Below, piece after piece: positions 1 to 6,022 of a stretch of DNA of 8,549 nt. Made by a program: the position numbers and the translations under genes. Within the stretch, counting starts at the first letter, position 1. Each line of letters begins with the position of its first letter. The stretch lies in assembly GCA_015523645.1 (NCBI GenBank), contig WAJY01000044.1, positions 1 through 8,549 of the forward strand, in the 5' to 3' direction. This DNA is from Geoglobus sp. (GTDB lineage Archaea; Halobacteriota; Archaeoglobi; Archaeoglobales; Archaeoglobaceae). The notes below the pieces were generated by a model, which made no database searches, was not told the origin of the DNA, and saw nothing but the letters and a program-made list of their open reading frames with translations.

Positions 1-617
1 ATGAGAACCTGCAGACCTTTTTTGATGAATTTTTGAATAACCTATCAAGGCATTTTGATGTTGAGAGAATTAGCCTCCCTTCATTAAGATATGCCCTCCC
101 AGCATACTACATAATTGCAATGAGCGAGGCATCCTCAAACCTTGCAAGATATGATGGTGTTAGATATGGGTTTGCCTTAGAAAACCTTGAAAGCTGGACA
201 AGATACTTTTCAAGAGTAAGAGCCATAGGTTTTGGTGATGAAGTGAAGAGAAGAATTATGATGGGCAGTTACGCCCTTTCTGCCGGCTATTATGGCAAAT
301 ACTATCTTAAAGCCCTTAAAGTGAGGACACTTGTTATAGAGGACTTCAAAAAGGCTTTTGAAAAATATGATGTTCTTATATCCCCAACAATGCCATCAAT
401 AGCCTTTAAAATTGGAGAGCTAACAGATCCTGTGACCATGTATAAGGCAGACGTTAACACAACACCCATCAACCTTGCAGGTCTGCCTGCACTTTCAATG
501 CCCATTGGAGAGTCTGAAGGAATGCCGGTTGGCTTGCAGATAATTGCAAAGCACTTTCAGGAGAATTCAATACTAGGTTTTGCCAAAATGGTAGAGAGCC
601 ATGAGATTCAATGCTGA
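1..617 (+). CDS. gatA: Asp/Glu-tRNA amidotransferase subunit A, C-terminal part (5' end outside window)
   Basis: C-terminal ~205 residues of the GatA amidase subunit of GatCAB. The complex hydrolyses glutamine and uses the ammonia to amidate Asp-tRNA(Asn) or Glu-tRNA(Gln); in archaea GatCAB generally serves Asn, while GatDE serves Gln. The open frame runs from base 3 without a stop, so the true start and the Ser-cisSer-Lys catalytic region lie upstream of the window; a TTG at base 33 is internal and not a real start. GatA-specific signatures are visible: [20 protein letters not shown] followed by DGVRYG, then [15 protein letters not shown], then the [13 protein letters not shown] segment, [13 protein letters not shown] and [13 protein letters not shown] near the end. 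The last 17 bases overlap the start of sepS, which implies co-transcription. The family assignment is firm; the tRNA substrate is inferred. Confidence 0.95.
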   Translation, partial: ENLQTFFDEFLNNLSRHFDVERISLPSLRYALPAYYIIAMSEASSNLARYDGVRYGFALENLESWTRYFSRVRAIGFGDEVKRRIMMGSYALSAGYYGKYYLKALKVRTLVIEDFKKAFEKYDVLISPTMPSIAFKIGELTDPVTMYKADVNTTPINLAGLPALSMPIGESEGMPVGLQIIAKHFQENSILGFAKMVESHEIQC

Positions 618-2190
618 GGAGTGGAGAAAAAAAGCAAGAGAGGACTTTGAAAATGCCTGGCTTGATGGGAAAAATGTTCTCTCTCCCTTGCCGGTTTTTG
701 AGAGATATCCATTCAAGGGATATGAAGTGGGAAAGCCCCATCCTGTTTTTGAAACGATAGAAATGCTAAGAAGAGCTTACCTAAACATAGGGTTTAGCGA
801 GGTTGTAAACCCGCTTATTGTGGAGGATGTTCACATAAAAAAGCAGTTTTCAAAAGAGGCTTTGGCTGTTTTGGACAGGTGCTTTTACCTTGCAGGACTT
901 CCCAGACCAAATGTTGGCATATCTGATGAGAGAATTCAGAAAATAGAAAAAATTGTCTCAAAGGGATTTGACGTTTCATTGCTGAGAAATGTGTTTCACC
1001 TATACAAGAAAGGCGAGATAGATGGAGATAGCTTGGCTGAGGAGATTGCAAACACCCTTGGCATCGAAAGTCATCTTGCACTCAGGATAATAGACGAGGT
1101 TTTTCCAGAGTTCAAGGAATTGAAGCCGGAGCCAACAAACCTTACCTTGAGGAGTCACATGACAACAGGCTGGTTCATAACACTCTCAAGGCTCTCGGGA
1201 AAATACCCTCTACCACTCAAGCTATTCTCTATAGACAGGTGCTTTAGAAGAGAGCAGGGCGAGACTGCAACAAGACTCTACACCTACCATTCTGCCAGCT
1301 GTGTTGTGATGGACGAGGATGTGAGCGTTGAGGACGGCAAGGCTGTTGCTGAAGCTCTGCTCAGACAATTCGGATTTGAGAAATTCAAATTCAAAAAGGA
1401 TACAAAGAAAAGCAAATACTACATACCTGACACGCAAACGGAGGTTTTTGCATACCATCCAAGCATTGCGAGAAAGAAAAACGAAAGTGGGTGGATAGAA
1501 ATTGCCACATTCGGAATATACTCACCAACAGCTCTTGCAGAATATGGCATAGAGTATCCGGTCATGAACCTGGGGCTCGGGGTAGAAAGGCTTGCGATGA
1601 TCCTCCACAACTTCTTGGATGTTAGAGATATGGTTTATGGCTTCTCCCACATTGAACTGAGCGATATTGAGATAGCGAGAAAAATAGAGCTCAAAGAAAA
1701 GCCAGTCACCTCCCAGGGAATTTCAGCAAGTGAAAAGCTAATTGAGACCTTTGAAAATCATTCATCTGAACTCGGACCTTGTGAGTTTAAGGCTTATGAA
1801 GGTAAACTTCTCGGAAAGATCGTTGAAATCTTTGCCTTTGAGAGGGAGAAAACAAAGTTATGTGGTCCGGCTTACATGAATGAAATTGTTGTTCACGACG
1901 GAAACATCTATGGAATACCGAGAAATGAGAAGTTCAAGGAGTACTTTGAAAATGGAGTATCAACGGGAATAAGGTATGTTGATTCCTTTTCTTACTATGC
2001 GATTAAAAAGATAGAGGATGCAATAATGGAGGGTAAGAAGGAAGGCGAGATAAGGATTAGGGTTGTTGAGAATCTTTCTGATGTGAATCTGAAAATTCAT
2101 GAGAGTCTGCTGAATTATCTGATTTCTAGAGGAAAGAGCATAGATGTTAGAGGACCCTTGTTTTTGGCAGTTAGGTTTAGGGTAAAATGA
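601..2190 (+). CDS. sepS: O-phosphoseryl-tRNA(Cys) synthetase (SepRS)
   Basis: Class II aminoacyl-tRNA synthetase (529 aa) that charges tRNA(Cys) with O-phosphoserine; SepCysS then converts Sep-tRNA(Cys) to Cys-tRNA(Cys). Visible elements: an N-terminal region with [17 protein letters not shown] (44-60) and [14 protein letters not shown] (90-103), [12 protein letters not shown] (181-192), class II motif 2 [11 protein letters not shown] (209-219), YHSASC (229-234), motif 3 [12 protein letters not shown] (323-334), and a C-terminal segment with GIRYVDS (456-462) and [10 protein letters not shown] (515-524). His186, Thr188, Ser231 and Ser233, which I recall as the phosphate-binding residues in structural work on archaeal SepRS, are all present at those positions. 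Length matches the family, so the enzyme looks intact. The ATG at 601 lies inside the end of gatA; no strong Shine-Dalgarno sequence is seen, so translational coupling is likely. The 3' end overlaps the endonuclease V gene by ATGA. Confidence 0.97.
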   Translation: MRFNAEEWRKKAREDFENAWLDGKNVLSPLPVFERYPFKGYEVGKPHPVFETIEMLRRAYLNIGFSEVVNPLIVEDVHIKKQFSKEALAVLDRCFYLAGLPRPNVGISDERIQKIEKIVSKGFDVSLLRNVFHLYKKGEIDGDSLAEEIANTLGIESHLALRIIDEVFPEFKELKPEPTNLTLRSHMTTGWFITLSRLSGKYPLPLKLFSIDRCFRREQGETATRLYTYHSASCVVMDEDVSVEDGKAVAEALLRQFGFEKFKFKKDTKKSKYYIPDTQTEVFAYHPSIARKKNESGWIEIATFGIYSPTALAEYGIEYPVMNLGLGVERLAMILHNFLDVRDMVYGFSHIELSDIEIARKIELKEKPVTSQGISASEKLIETFENHSSELGPCEFKAYEGKLLGKIVEIFAFEREKTKLCGPAYMNEIVVHDGNIYGIPRNEKFKEYFENGVSTGIRYVDSFSYYAIKKIEDAIMEGKKEGEIRIRVVENLSDVNLKIHESLLNYLISRGKSIDVRGPLFLAVRFRVK

Positions 2191-2834
2191 ACCTAGAGGA
2201 GCTTGCTGAAAAACAGGTAAGGATTGGGGAAATGGTAAGAATTGAGGAGCCTAAAAAGATAGAGTATGTTATAGGTGTTGACCAGTCCTTTTTCAAAAAA
2301 GGAAAGAAGGAATACATAATTTCAGTTTCTGTTCTCTTTGAATTTCCAGAGCTTAGGCTGGTAGACGAGAATTATGTTGTGGAAGAGATCAATTTTCCAT
2401 ACATACCGACGTTTTTGATGTTTAGAGAGAGTGATGCCGGAATAAAGGCAATAGAGGGAATTCTGAGAGATAACAGTGTAGCCATGGTTGACGGTAGCGG
2501 TCTTGCCCATCCCAGAAAGTGCGGACTTGCAACATACATAGGGGTTGTGATGGGGATACCAAGCATAGGTGTTACAAAGAAAAAGCTGTTTGGGGAGGTT
2601 AAAGGAAAAGGAGAAGTTAAAGAGATTTTTGCACATGGAATGAAGATTGGATATGAGATAAAAACATGCAGGAAATGCAAACCCATCTACATTTCAGTAG
2701 GAAACATGATCACTCCAGAGAGAGCACTAGACGTGGTGAGAAAAACCCTGAAGGGGCACAAGCTCCCAGAACCGATAAGAATTGCAGACAGGAAAGCAAA
2801 GGAATTGAGACTAAAGTATCTCTCCAATCTCTAA
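2187..2834 (+). CDS. nfi: Endonuclease V (deoxyinosine 3' endonuclease)
   Basis: DNA repair nuclease of 215 aa that cuts the second phosphodiester bond 3' of deoxyinosine, the product of adenine deamination, a frequent lesion at high temperature; some family members also cut inosine in RNA. The RNase H-like core and acidic metal ligands are recognisable: Asp32 in GVDQSF, Glu81 in FRES, Asp102 in MVDGSGLAHPRKCG and Asp201 in IRIADRKAKEL. The strand-separating wedge PYIP is at 71-74, and a lysine-rich TKKKLFGE segment at 130-137. The domain is essentially the whole protein, as in other minimal archaeal homologues. A CxxC (Cys161, Cys164) sits just before KPIYISVGN and is not a catalytic element I know. 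Its ATG overlaps the sepS stop (ATGA), so it is probably the third gene of the gatA-sepS transcript. The last 24 bases overlap the convergent RHH gene. Confidence 0.95.
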   Translation: MNLEELAEKQVRIGEMVRIEEPKKIEYVIGVDQSFFKKGKKEYIISVSVLFEFPELRLVDENYVVEEINFPYIPTFLMFRESDAGIKAIEGILRDNSVAMVDGSGLAHPRKCGLATYIGVVMGIPSIGVTKKKLFGEVKGKGEVKEIFAHGMKIGYEIKTCRKCKPIYISVGNMITPERALDVVRKTLKGHKLPEPIRIADRKAKELRLKYLSNL

Positions 2835-3662
2835 ACAGTCTTCCAATGGTTTTTCTTTTGATGTAACAATAATGGCTGTTGCAGGACATCCTCCATCTAC
2901 TCTCTCTTTTACCCTGAGCCTGCCTCCAGCTATTGATGCCGCATAAAGACATGTATTATGCACCCCATCTCCCTTTACAGGAAATATTGAGCTGATTTTT
3001 CCATCACGAACCTCATCAACAAGTCTCTTGATTTCTGACAGATCCGGGAGCTCTTCATCCAATATTCTTCTTCCGCTAGCAACCTTTCCGTAAAGAAATA
3101 TTCTGTCTCCCCTTCTTGGAACGTTCTTGATCTTCATGTCCCTGACTCCAATTACGGTGGCTGAGAAAAAACTCTGCTTTGTCTCTGCTATATTCTCGGA
3201 TTCTGCAAGCACAACCCTGCTATCGAGCCTCTTGCTGAATTCCCTGTAAAACCTGAGACTGTAATCCAGATTGTTTCCCGTTGAAACTTGAATTGCCAAT
3301 GGCTGTGTGAATCTGCAAAGGCTTTCAACCTTAACTTGGTGAGCCATTATCTCTGCAACTCTGGGTATTTTAGCTCTCAGCCAATCACTCTCAAGCTCAC
3401 CTATACCTCCATATGCAATGCTGAAAACTGTAAGAGAGAGATTGTTGCCCAGATCAACAGACAAGCTGTTTCTCTCCTCATAGATTTCAAGCTCTGGCTG
3501 AAAAATAGAGGGTTTGAAGTAAAATCCTATGTTCTCAATCAAGGAGAGATATAGTGTTAATGCCTGTCTGATCACCTCACTCCTGGAGATCAAAAGCCTG
3601 GAAGATATTCCGTCTATCTTCTCAATCACACTCTCATCGAGCCTTAGATTAACAACCCTCAT
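2811..3662 (-). CDS. Ribbon-helix-helix (CopG-type) protein with a C-terminal AIR-synthase/SelD/ThiL-like domain
   Basis: A 283-residue two-part protein. Residues 2-45 form a ribbon-helix-helix DNA-binding domain: strand VVNLRL (3-8), helix DESVIEKIDGIS (9-20), then ISRSEVIRQALTLYLSLIE (25-43). The remaining ~220 residues do not resemble the short nickel-binding ACT-like domain of NikR. Segments SFFSATVIGV (164-173), VPRRGDRIFLYGKVASG (181-197), ELPDLSEIKRLVDEVR (204-219), FPVKGDGVHNTCLYAA (227-242) and DGGCPATAIIV (256-266) recall the PurM/ThiL/SelD (AIR synthase-like) architecture, where a GD.i...G turn opens the second subdomain. That homology is my inference from motif layout; the classic glycine-rich ATP-binding motifs are not obvious. 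The ATG at 3662 is divergent from fdhD across 38 bases, so the protein could regulate itself and fdhD. The 3' end overlaps endonuclease V tail to tail. Confidence 0.7.
   Translation of the reverse strand: MRVVNLRLDESVIEKIDGISSRLLISRSEVIRQALTLYLSLIENIGFYFKPSIFQPELEIYEERNSLSVDLGNNLSLTVFSIAYGGIGELESDWLRAKIPRVAEIMAHQVKVESLCRFTQPLAIQVSTGNNLDYSLRFYREFSKRLDSRVVLAESENIAETKQSFFSATVIGVRDMKIKNVPRRGDRIFLYGKVASGRRILDEELPDLSEIKRLVDEVRDGKISSIFPVKGDGVHNTCLYAASIAGGRLRVKERVDGGCPATAIIVTSKEKPLEDCLEIGEIL
2850..2859 (+). terminator. T-rich tract, possible transcription terminator of the gatA-sepS-nfi unit
   Basis: A pyrimidine run (TTTTTCTTTT) starts 15 bases after the endonuclease V stop codon on the plus strand. 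Archaeal RNA polymerase can terminate at short U-rich tracts without a hairpin, and no clear hairpin is seen before it. The tract lies inside the 3' coding part of the opposite-strand RHH gene, so it could instead be chance codon content (Lys/Glu codons on the minus strand). Confidence 0.35.
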
Positions 3663-3670
3663 CGCAAAGC

Positions 3671-3676
3671 TTTATA
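3671..3676 (+). promoter_or_regulatory. Putative TATA box of fdhD
   Basis: TTTATA is centred 27.5 bases upstream of the fdhD ATG, with purine-rich AAAGC before it as a possible BRE. The spacing fits transcription starting at the ATG, that is, a leaderless message; no Shine-Dalgarno sequence precedes the start. The box overlaps the palindrome AAAGCTTT (3666-3673), a possible operator for the neighbouring RHH protein. Confidence 0.55.
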
Positions 3677-3682
3677 GCCTAG

Positions 3683-3690
3683 AAATTTAA
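3683..3690 (-). promoter_or_regulatory. Putative TATA box of the RHH gene
   Basis: On the minus strand TTAAATTT is centred about 24.5 bases upstream of the RHH start codon, close to the usual archaeal TATA spacing for a leaderless or nearly leaderless mRNA. The 38-base intergenic space leaves little alternative. The match to the consensus is only moderate. Confidence 0.45.
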
Positions 3691-3700
3691 TGATTTTCGA

Positions 3701-4369
3701 ATGGAGATAATAAAGCTGGGCGAAAGTCTTGATGTCGGCAGTGAAATAGAGCTGAAGATAATAGTGGGAAACAGGATTATTAGGCTATTTTGCACTCCAG
3801 ACAGTCTTGAAGAGCTTGTGATCGGTTTTCTGCTTACAGAAGGTCTTTCAGAGAATCCAAATGTCATTGTTGAAGGAGATGTGGCAATTGCTGAAGTTAG
3901 CAAGGAATTCTCCCTGAGCATAAACTCATCAGGGTGCGCCGGGATATACGTTGATGAACCGCTCAAAAAACTCAATTCAAGTGTAAAATTCAGCATTGAG
4001 GAAGTGAGGGAGAGACTTTTTGAGCTTGAGGGCGATCACTACAGAAAAACAAGAGCATATCACACAGCCCTTGTTATAGAGAAAGGTGGATCCTGTGTTA
4101 AAGCCTATGATGTTGGAAGGCACAACGCTGTTGACAAGGCAATTGGAAAGGCATACAAGAATGGCTTTGACTTTTCAAGGTCATTTCTTCTTCTCTCCGG
4201 GAGAATAACTGCAGGAATAGCAAAGAAGACAATTAGAGCAAGAATTCCACTTGTTGTTTCAAAGGCATCCATACTCGATTCTGCAATAGAGCTATGTAAC
4301 AAATACGGGCTGTCTGCTATATCTTTTGCAACAGGAATAGCAGTTAACTGTGGAGCTATAAGCGTTTGA
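3701..4369 (+). CDS. fdhD: FdhD-type sulfurtransferase for molybdenum/tungsten enzyme maturation
   Basis: FdhD carries sulfur from a cysteine desulfurase to the bis-pyranopterin Mo/W cofactor of formate dehydrogenase-type enzymes in the cytoplasm. The protein has 222 residues, a little shorter than bacterial FdhD. Family marks: LVIGFLLTEGLS (39-50), a Cys loop INSSGCAGIYV (74-84), TRAYHTALV (117-125), YDVGRHNAVDKAIGKA (136-151), LLLSGRITAGIAKKT (163-177), VVSKASILDSAIELC (185-199) and the C-terminal SFATGIAVNCGAISV. The active-site loop keeps one Cys (Cys79) where E. coli FdhD has CxxC; Ile82 occupies the second position. No formate dehydrogenase gene lies in the window, so the client could be any Mo/W bis-pterin enzyme, including formylmethanofuran dehydrogenase in this lineage. 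The ATG is preceded by a TATA-like box at leaderless spacing. The 3' end overlaps the convergent DtxR-family gene by 14 bases. Confidence 0.92.
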   Translation: MEIIKLGESLDVGSEIELKIIVGNRIIRLFCTPDSLEELVIGFLLTEGLSENPNVIVEGDVAIAEVSKEFSLSINSSGCAGIYVDEPLKKLNSSVKFSIEEVRERLFELEGDHYRKTRAYHTALVIEKGGSCVKAYDVGRHNAVDKAIGKAYKNGFDFSRSFLLLSGRITAGIAKKTIRARIPLVVSKASILDSAIELCNKYGLSAISFATGIAVNCGAISV

Positions 4370-4928
4370 GAAGTATAAACCTCTTTAGTCCTTCATCAAC
4401 CTCTATCTCTGTTTCATCTATAACCACATTTCTGTCTAAAACAACAATCCTCTTCTCAGGTTGCAAGCCGATCTTTTTGAGAGATCTTGGAGCAACATAA
4501 ACCACATACTCTCCATCCTCAGCCTCAAAAAGGCTCAAAAGCTCCTCATCGCAAACATCGCAGAGCTCACAGCTCCTAGAGACTATCGAACATATTCTAG
4601 CCATGACATGCTCATCAGCCACATGCTCAAGAACGCAGCTGAGCTTGTCGGCTGTCTCATCATCAACACCGAGAAAATCCTCAAAAAACTTTTTAAAGAT
4701 TTTGTAGTTTTTCTTTATCCTTTCAGCAACCTCCAAACCCCTTTTTGTAAGTATAGCTCCCTTATATGGCTGATACTCAACATATCCCATCTCACTCAGC
4801 TTGTTCAGCATTTCTGTGACAGACGAGGGTTTGACCTTTAGCCTGTAGGCTATCTCATTTGTTTTAGCCACCCTTCCACTCTTCTGAATGTCATATATGG
4901 TTTCCAGATACTCCTCAATCCTTTCCAT
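4356..4928 (-). CDS. DtxR/MntR-family metal-dependent transcriptional regulator with a Cys-rich insert
   Basis: 190 aa. An N-terminal winged helix (about 1-65) shows the family pattern MERIEEYLETIYDI, AYRLKVKPSSVTEMLNKL (27-44) and GYVEYQPYKGAILTKRG (48-64). A dimerisation helix follows with Cys98-x-x-Glu101-His102, equivalent to DtxR Cys102/Glu105/His106. A C-terminal FeoA/SH3-like domain is likely (about 138-190, DGEYVVYVAPRSLKKIGL onward). By alignment Glu6 replaces DtxR Met10 (Asp8 in MntR), Tyr75 replaces the ligand His79, Lys79 replaces Glu83 and Asp94 replaces His98, so the ancillary metal site appears lost while the primary site is kept. Cys113 and a C-x2-C-x2-C at 120-126 are unusual. 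The ATG overlaps the stop of the zinc-ribbon gene (TGATG) and has GGTGA six bases upstream, so it is the last gene of the ABC ATPase operon. The metal sensed is not certain; iron is plausible from the Cys ligand. Confidence 0.9.
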   Translation of the reverse strand: MERIEEYLETIYDIQKSGRVAKTNEIAYRLKVKPSSVTEMLNKLSEMGYVEYQPYKGAILTKRGLEVAERIKKNYKIFKKFFEDFLGVDDETADKLSCVLEHVADEHVMARICSIVSRSCELCDVCDEELLSLFEAEDGEYVVYVAPRSLKKIGLQPEKRIVVLDRNVVIDETEIEVDEGLKRFILLKRL

Positions 4929-5098
4929 CAGAATTCACCGAAAAACACTCCTCTTTTCTTCATCAACCTTCTGCTACCACACAAAGGACAGTAAAGATTT
5001 GGCAGATGCATTGTTCCACTGTAGCCGGTTGTTTTTCTAACTATTATGTCAAACTCACTCCCGCACCTTGCACAATAGAGCTCTTTAAGCTCTCTCAT
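4928..5098 (-). CDS. Small zinc-ribbon protein
   Basis: A 56-residue protein with two CxxC knuckles, Cys9-x2-Cys12 (CARCG) and Cys37-x2-Cys40 (CPLCG), separated by 24 residues, the layout of a rubredoxin-like or zinc-ribbon fold binding one zinc or iron. Between them lies KTTGYSGTMHLPNLY; after the second knuckle the tail is basic (RRLMKKR). I do not recognise a named family. The ATG at 5098 is preferred because AGGTG lies five bases upstream; an alternative TTG at 5119 overlaps the ATPase stop (TTGA), lacks a Shine-Dalgarno sequence and would add seven residues. It sits between the ABC ATPase (17-base gap) and the DtxR regulator (1-base overlap), so it is almost surely co-transcribed with them. 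A metal-responsive or nucleic-acid-binding accessory role is a guess. Confidence 0.8.
   Translation of the reverse strand: MRELKELYCARCGSEFDIIVRKTTGYSGTMHLPNLYCPLCGSRRLMKKRGVFFGEF
4935..4939 (-). promoter_or_regulatory. Ribosome binding site of the DtxR-family gene
   Basis: GGTGA on the minus strand, six bases before the ATG at 4928, matches the core of the archaeal GGAGGTGAT Shine-Dalgarno sequence. It lies inside the end of the zinc-ribbon gene and supports coupled, operon-internal translation. Confidence 0.7.
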
Positions 5099-5103
5099 CA
5101 ACC

Positions 5104-5108
5104 CACCT
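5104..5108 (-). promoter_or_regulatory. Ribosome binding site deciding the zinc-ribbon start
   Basis: AGGTG on the minus strand, five bases before the ATG at 5098, within GAGAAGGTGGG. Its position favours this ATG over the TTG at 5119. Confidence 0.65.
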
Positions 5109-5115
5109 TCTCCCC

Positions 5116-5970
5116 TCAATTGATAATACTTTTGTTCCCTGTCAATGAAAAATATATCTCCTCAAGCCTCGGTATCTTTGTTTCTATCCTAACAACTTCT
5201 CTCCCATCCCTTTCCATTTCATCCATAACTTTTCTCAGCTCTCCCGAATCATCAACAACAACCTCTCTTTCAATCCCATTCTCAGAATAAACTACCACAT
5301 ACCTTCTCATCATCTCTCTCAGCTCAGCCATCTCTCCAAAGTAAAGAGCTCTGCCATTCTTTATTATCAAAATCGTGTCACACACACTCTCAACATAAAA
5401 CATGTTGTGGGCTGAGAAGATTATGCTCTTGCCCTCCCGAGTTAGCTCTCTCATGTAATTTGTAACAAAGAGAGATGTTGATGGATCCAAACCACTCGTT
5501 GGCTCATCATAGATGAGATATTCTGGATCGTGGACAAGAGTCCTAGCTATTGATAGCTTTCTCTTCATTCCTTTAGAGAATTCACCAACAAGCTTATCTC
5601 CTGGAAGTTTTAAGGCTTCGAGCAACCTCTCTATCCTTTTTTCTGCCACATCTCTCTCAATTCTGTATATCTCTGAAAACAGGACAAGATAGTCGAATGC
5701 ATTCAGATTCTCATAAAGAGCATCGTATTCTGGAAGATATCCTATAAATCTCCTCAATTCCTTTAGATTTTCAAAAAGATCCTTTCCAGAATAGAGAACT
5801 CTTCCTTCATCAGGCTTTATCAAACCTACAAGAATCTTGAGTGTCGTAGACTTCCCCGCACCATTTTCCCCGATTAATCCAAGAATTTCTCCCTTTCTGA
5901 GATGAAAGCTAAGTCCATCAACAGCCGCATTGCTGCCAAACAATTTTTTGAGGTTGATTGCTTCAAGCAT
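5116..5970 (-). CDS. ABC-2 type exporter ATP-binding protein
   Basis: Cytoplasmic ATPase subunit (284 aa) of an ABC-2 exporter of the NatA/CcmA-like group. Walker A GENGAGKST (34-42), Q-loop region IGYLPEYDALYE (76-87; the YLPE form is common in this subfamily and lacks the classic Gln), signature FSKGMKRKLS (131-140), Walker B YLIYDEP (151-157), D-loop SGLD (159-162) and switch His188 in FSAHN are all present, so it should be active. After the ATPase core, about 65 residues (220-284) form a C-terminal extension ending in LEEIYFSLTG, typical of this group. It is the first gene of a minus-strand unit continuing into the zinc-ribbon and DtxR-like genes. The two membrane subunits it most likely drives are encoded divergently from 6023 onward, 52 bases away. 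No Shine-Dalgarno sequence precedes the ATG; a TATA element lies at leaderless spacing. Substrate unknown. Confidence 0.95.
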   Translation of the reverse strand: MLEAINLKKLFGSNAAVDGLSFHLRKGEILGLIGENGAGKSTTLKILVGLIKPDEGRVLYSGKDLFENLKELRRFIGYLPEYDALYENLNAFDYLVLFSEIYRIERDVAEKRIERLLEALKLPGDKLVGEFSKGMKRKLSIARTLVHDPEYLIYDEPTSGLDPSTSLFVTNYMRELTREGKSIIFSAHNMFYVESVCDTILIIKNGRALYFGEMAELREMMRRYVVVYSENGIEREVVVDDSGELRKVMDEMERDGREVVRIETKIPRLEEIYFSLTGNKSIIN

Positions 5971-5992
5971 TTAAAATGAAAGTCAGGCAAAC

Positions 5993-6000
5993 AATATATT
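5993..6000. promoter_or_regulatory. Palindromic TATA element, candidate shared promoter of the divergent ABC exporter genes
   Basis: The perfect palindrome AATATATT lies in the 52-base gap between the ATPase start (5970, minus) and the permease start (6023, plus). Its centre (5996.5) is 26.5 bases from the first base of each start codon, which is the usual archaeal TATA-to-start-site distance. No other A/T box in the gap fits either gene as well, and neither gene has a Shine-Dalgarno sequence. Possible BRE sequences are TAAAGGTT on the minus-strand side and GGCAAAC on the plus-strand side. One box serving both directions, each giving a leaderless mRNA, is the simplest reading. Confidence 0.65.
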
Positions 6001-6022
6001 AACCTTTAGCCCTTTTTCTACT

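Noticed and set aside
33..617. TTG at base 33 as the start of a 194-residue protein
   Set aside because: The same frame is open back to base 3 and the encoded residues continue GatA sequence, so it is the middle of a longer gene cut by the window edge.
2811..3662. NikR-type nickel regulator
   Set aside because: The N-terminal RHH fits, but the C-terminal part is ~220 residues rather than ~90 and lacks the His/Cys nickel site of NikR.
4461..4841. 126-codon plus-strand frame opposite the DtxR-family gene
   Set aside because: The minus strand encodes conserved DtxR motifs throughout, and the plus frame has no promoter, ribosome binding site or recognisable domain.
4356..4928. Naming the regulator MntR
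   Set aside because: Cys98 at the primary site is DtxR/IdeR-like where MntR has Glu, and the MntR His77 equivalent is Tyr75, so a manganese-specific name is not justified.
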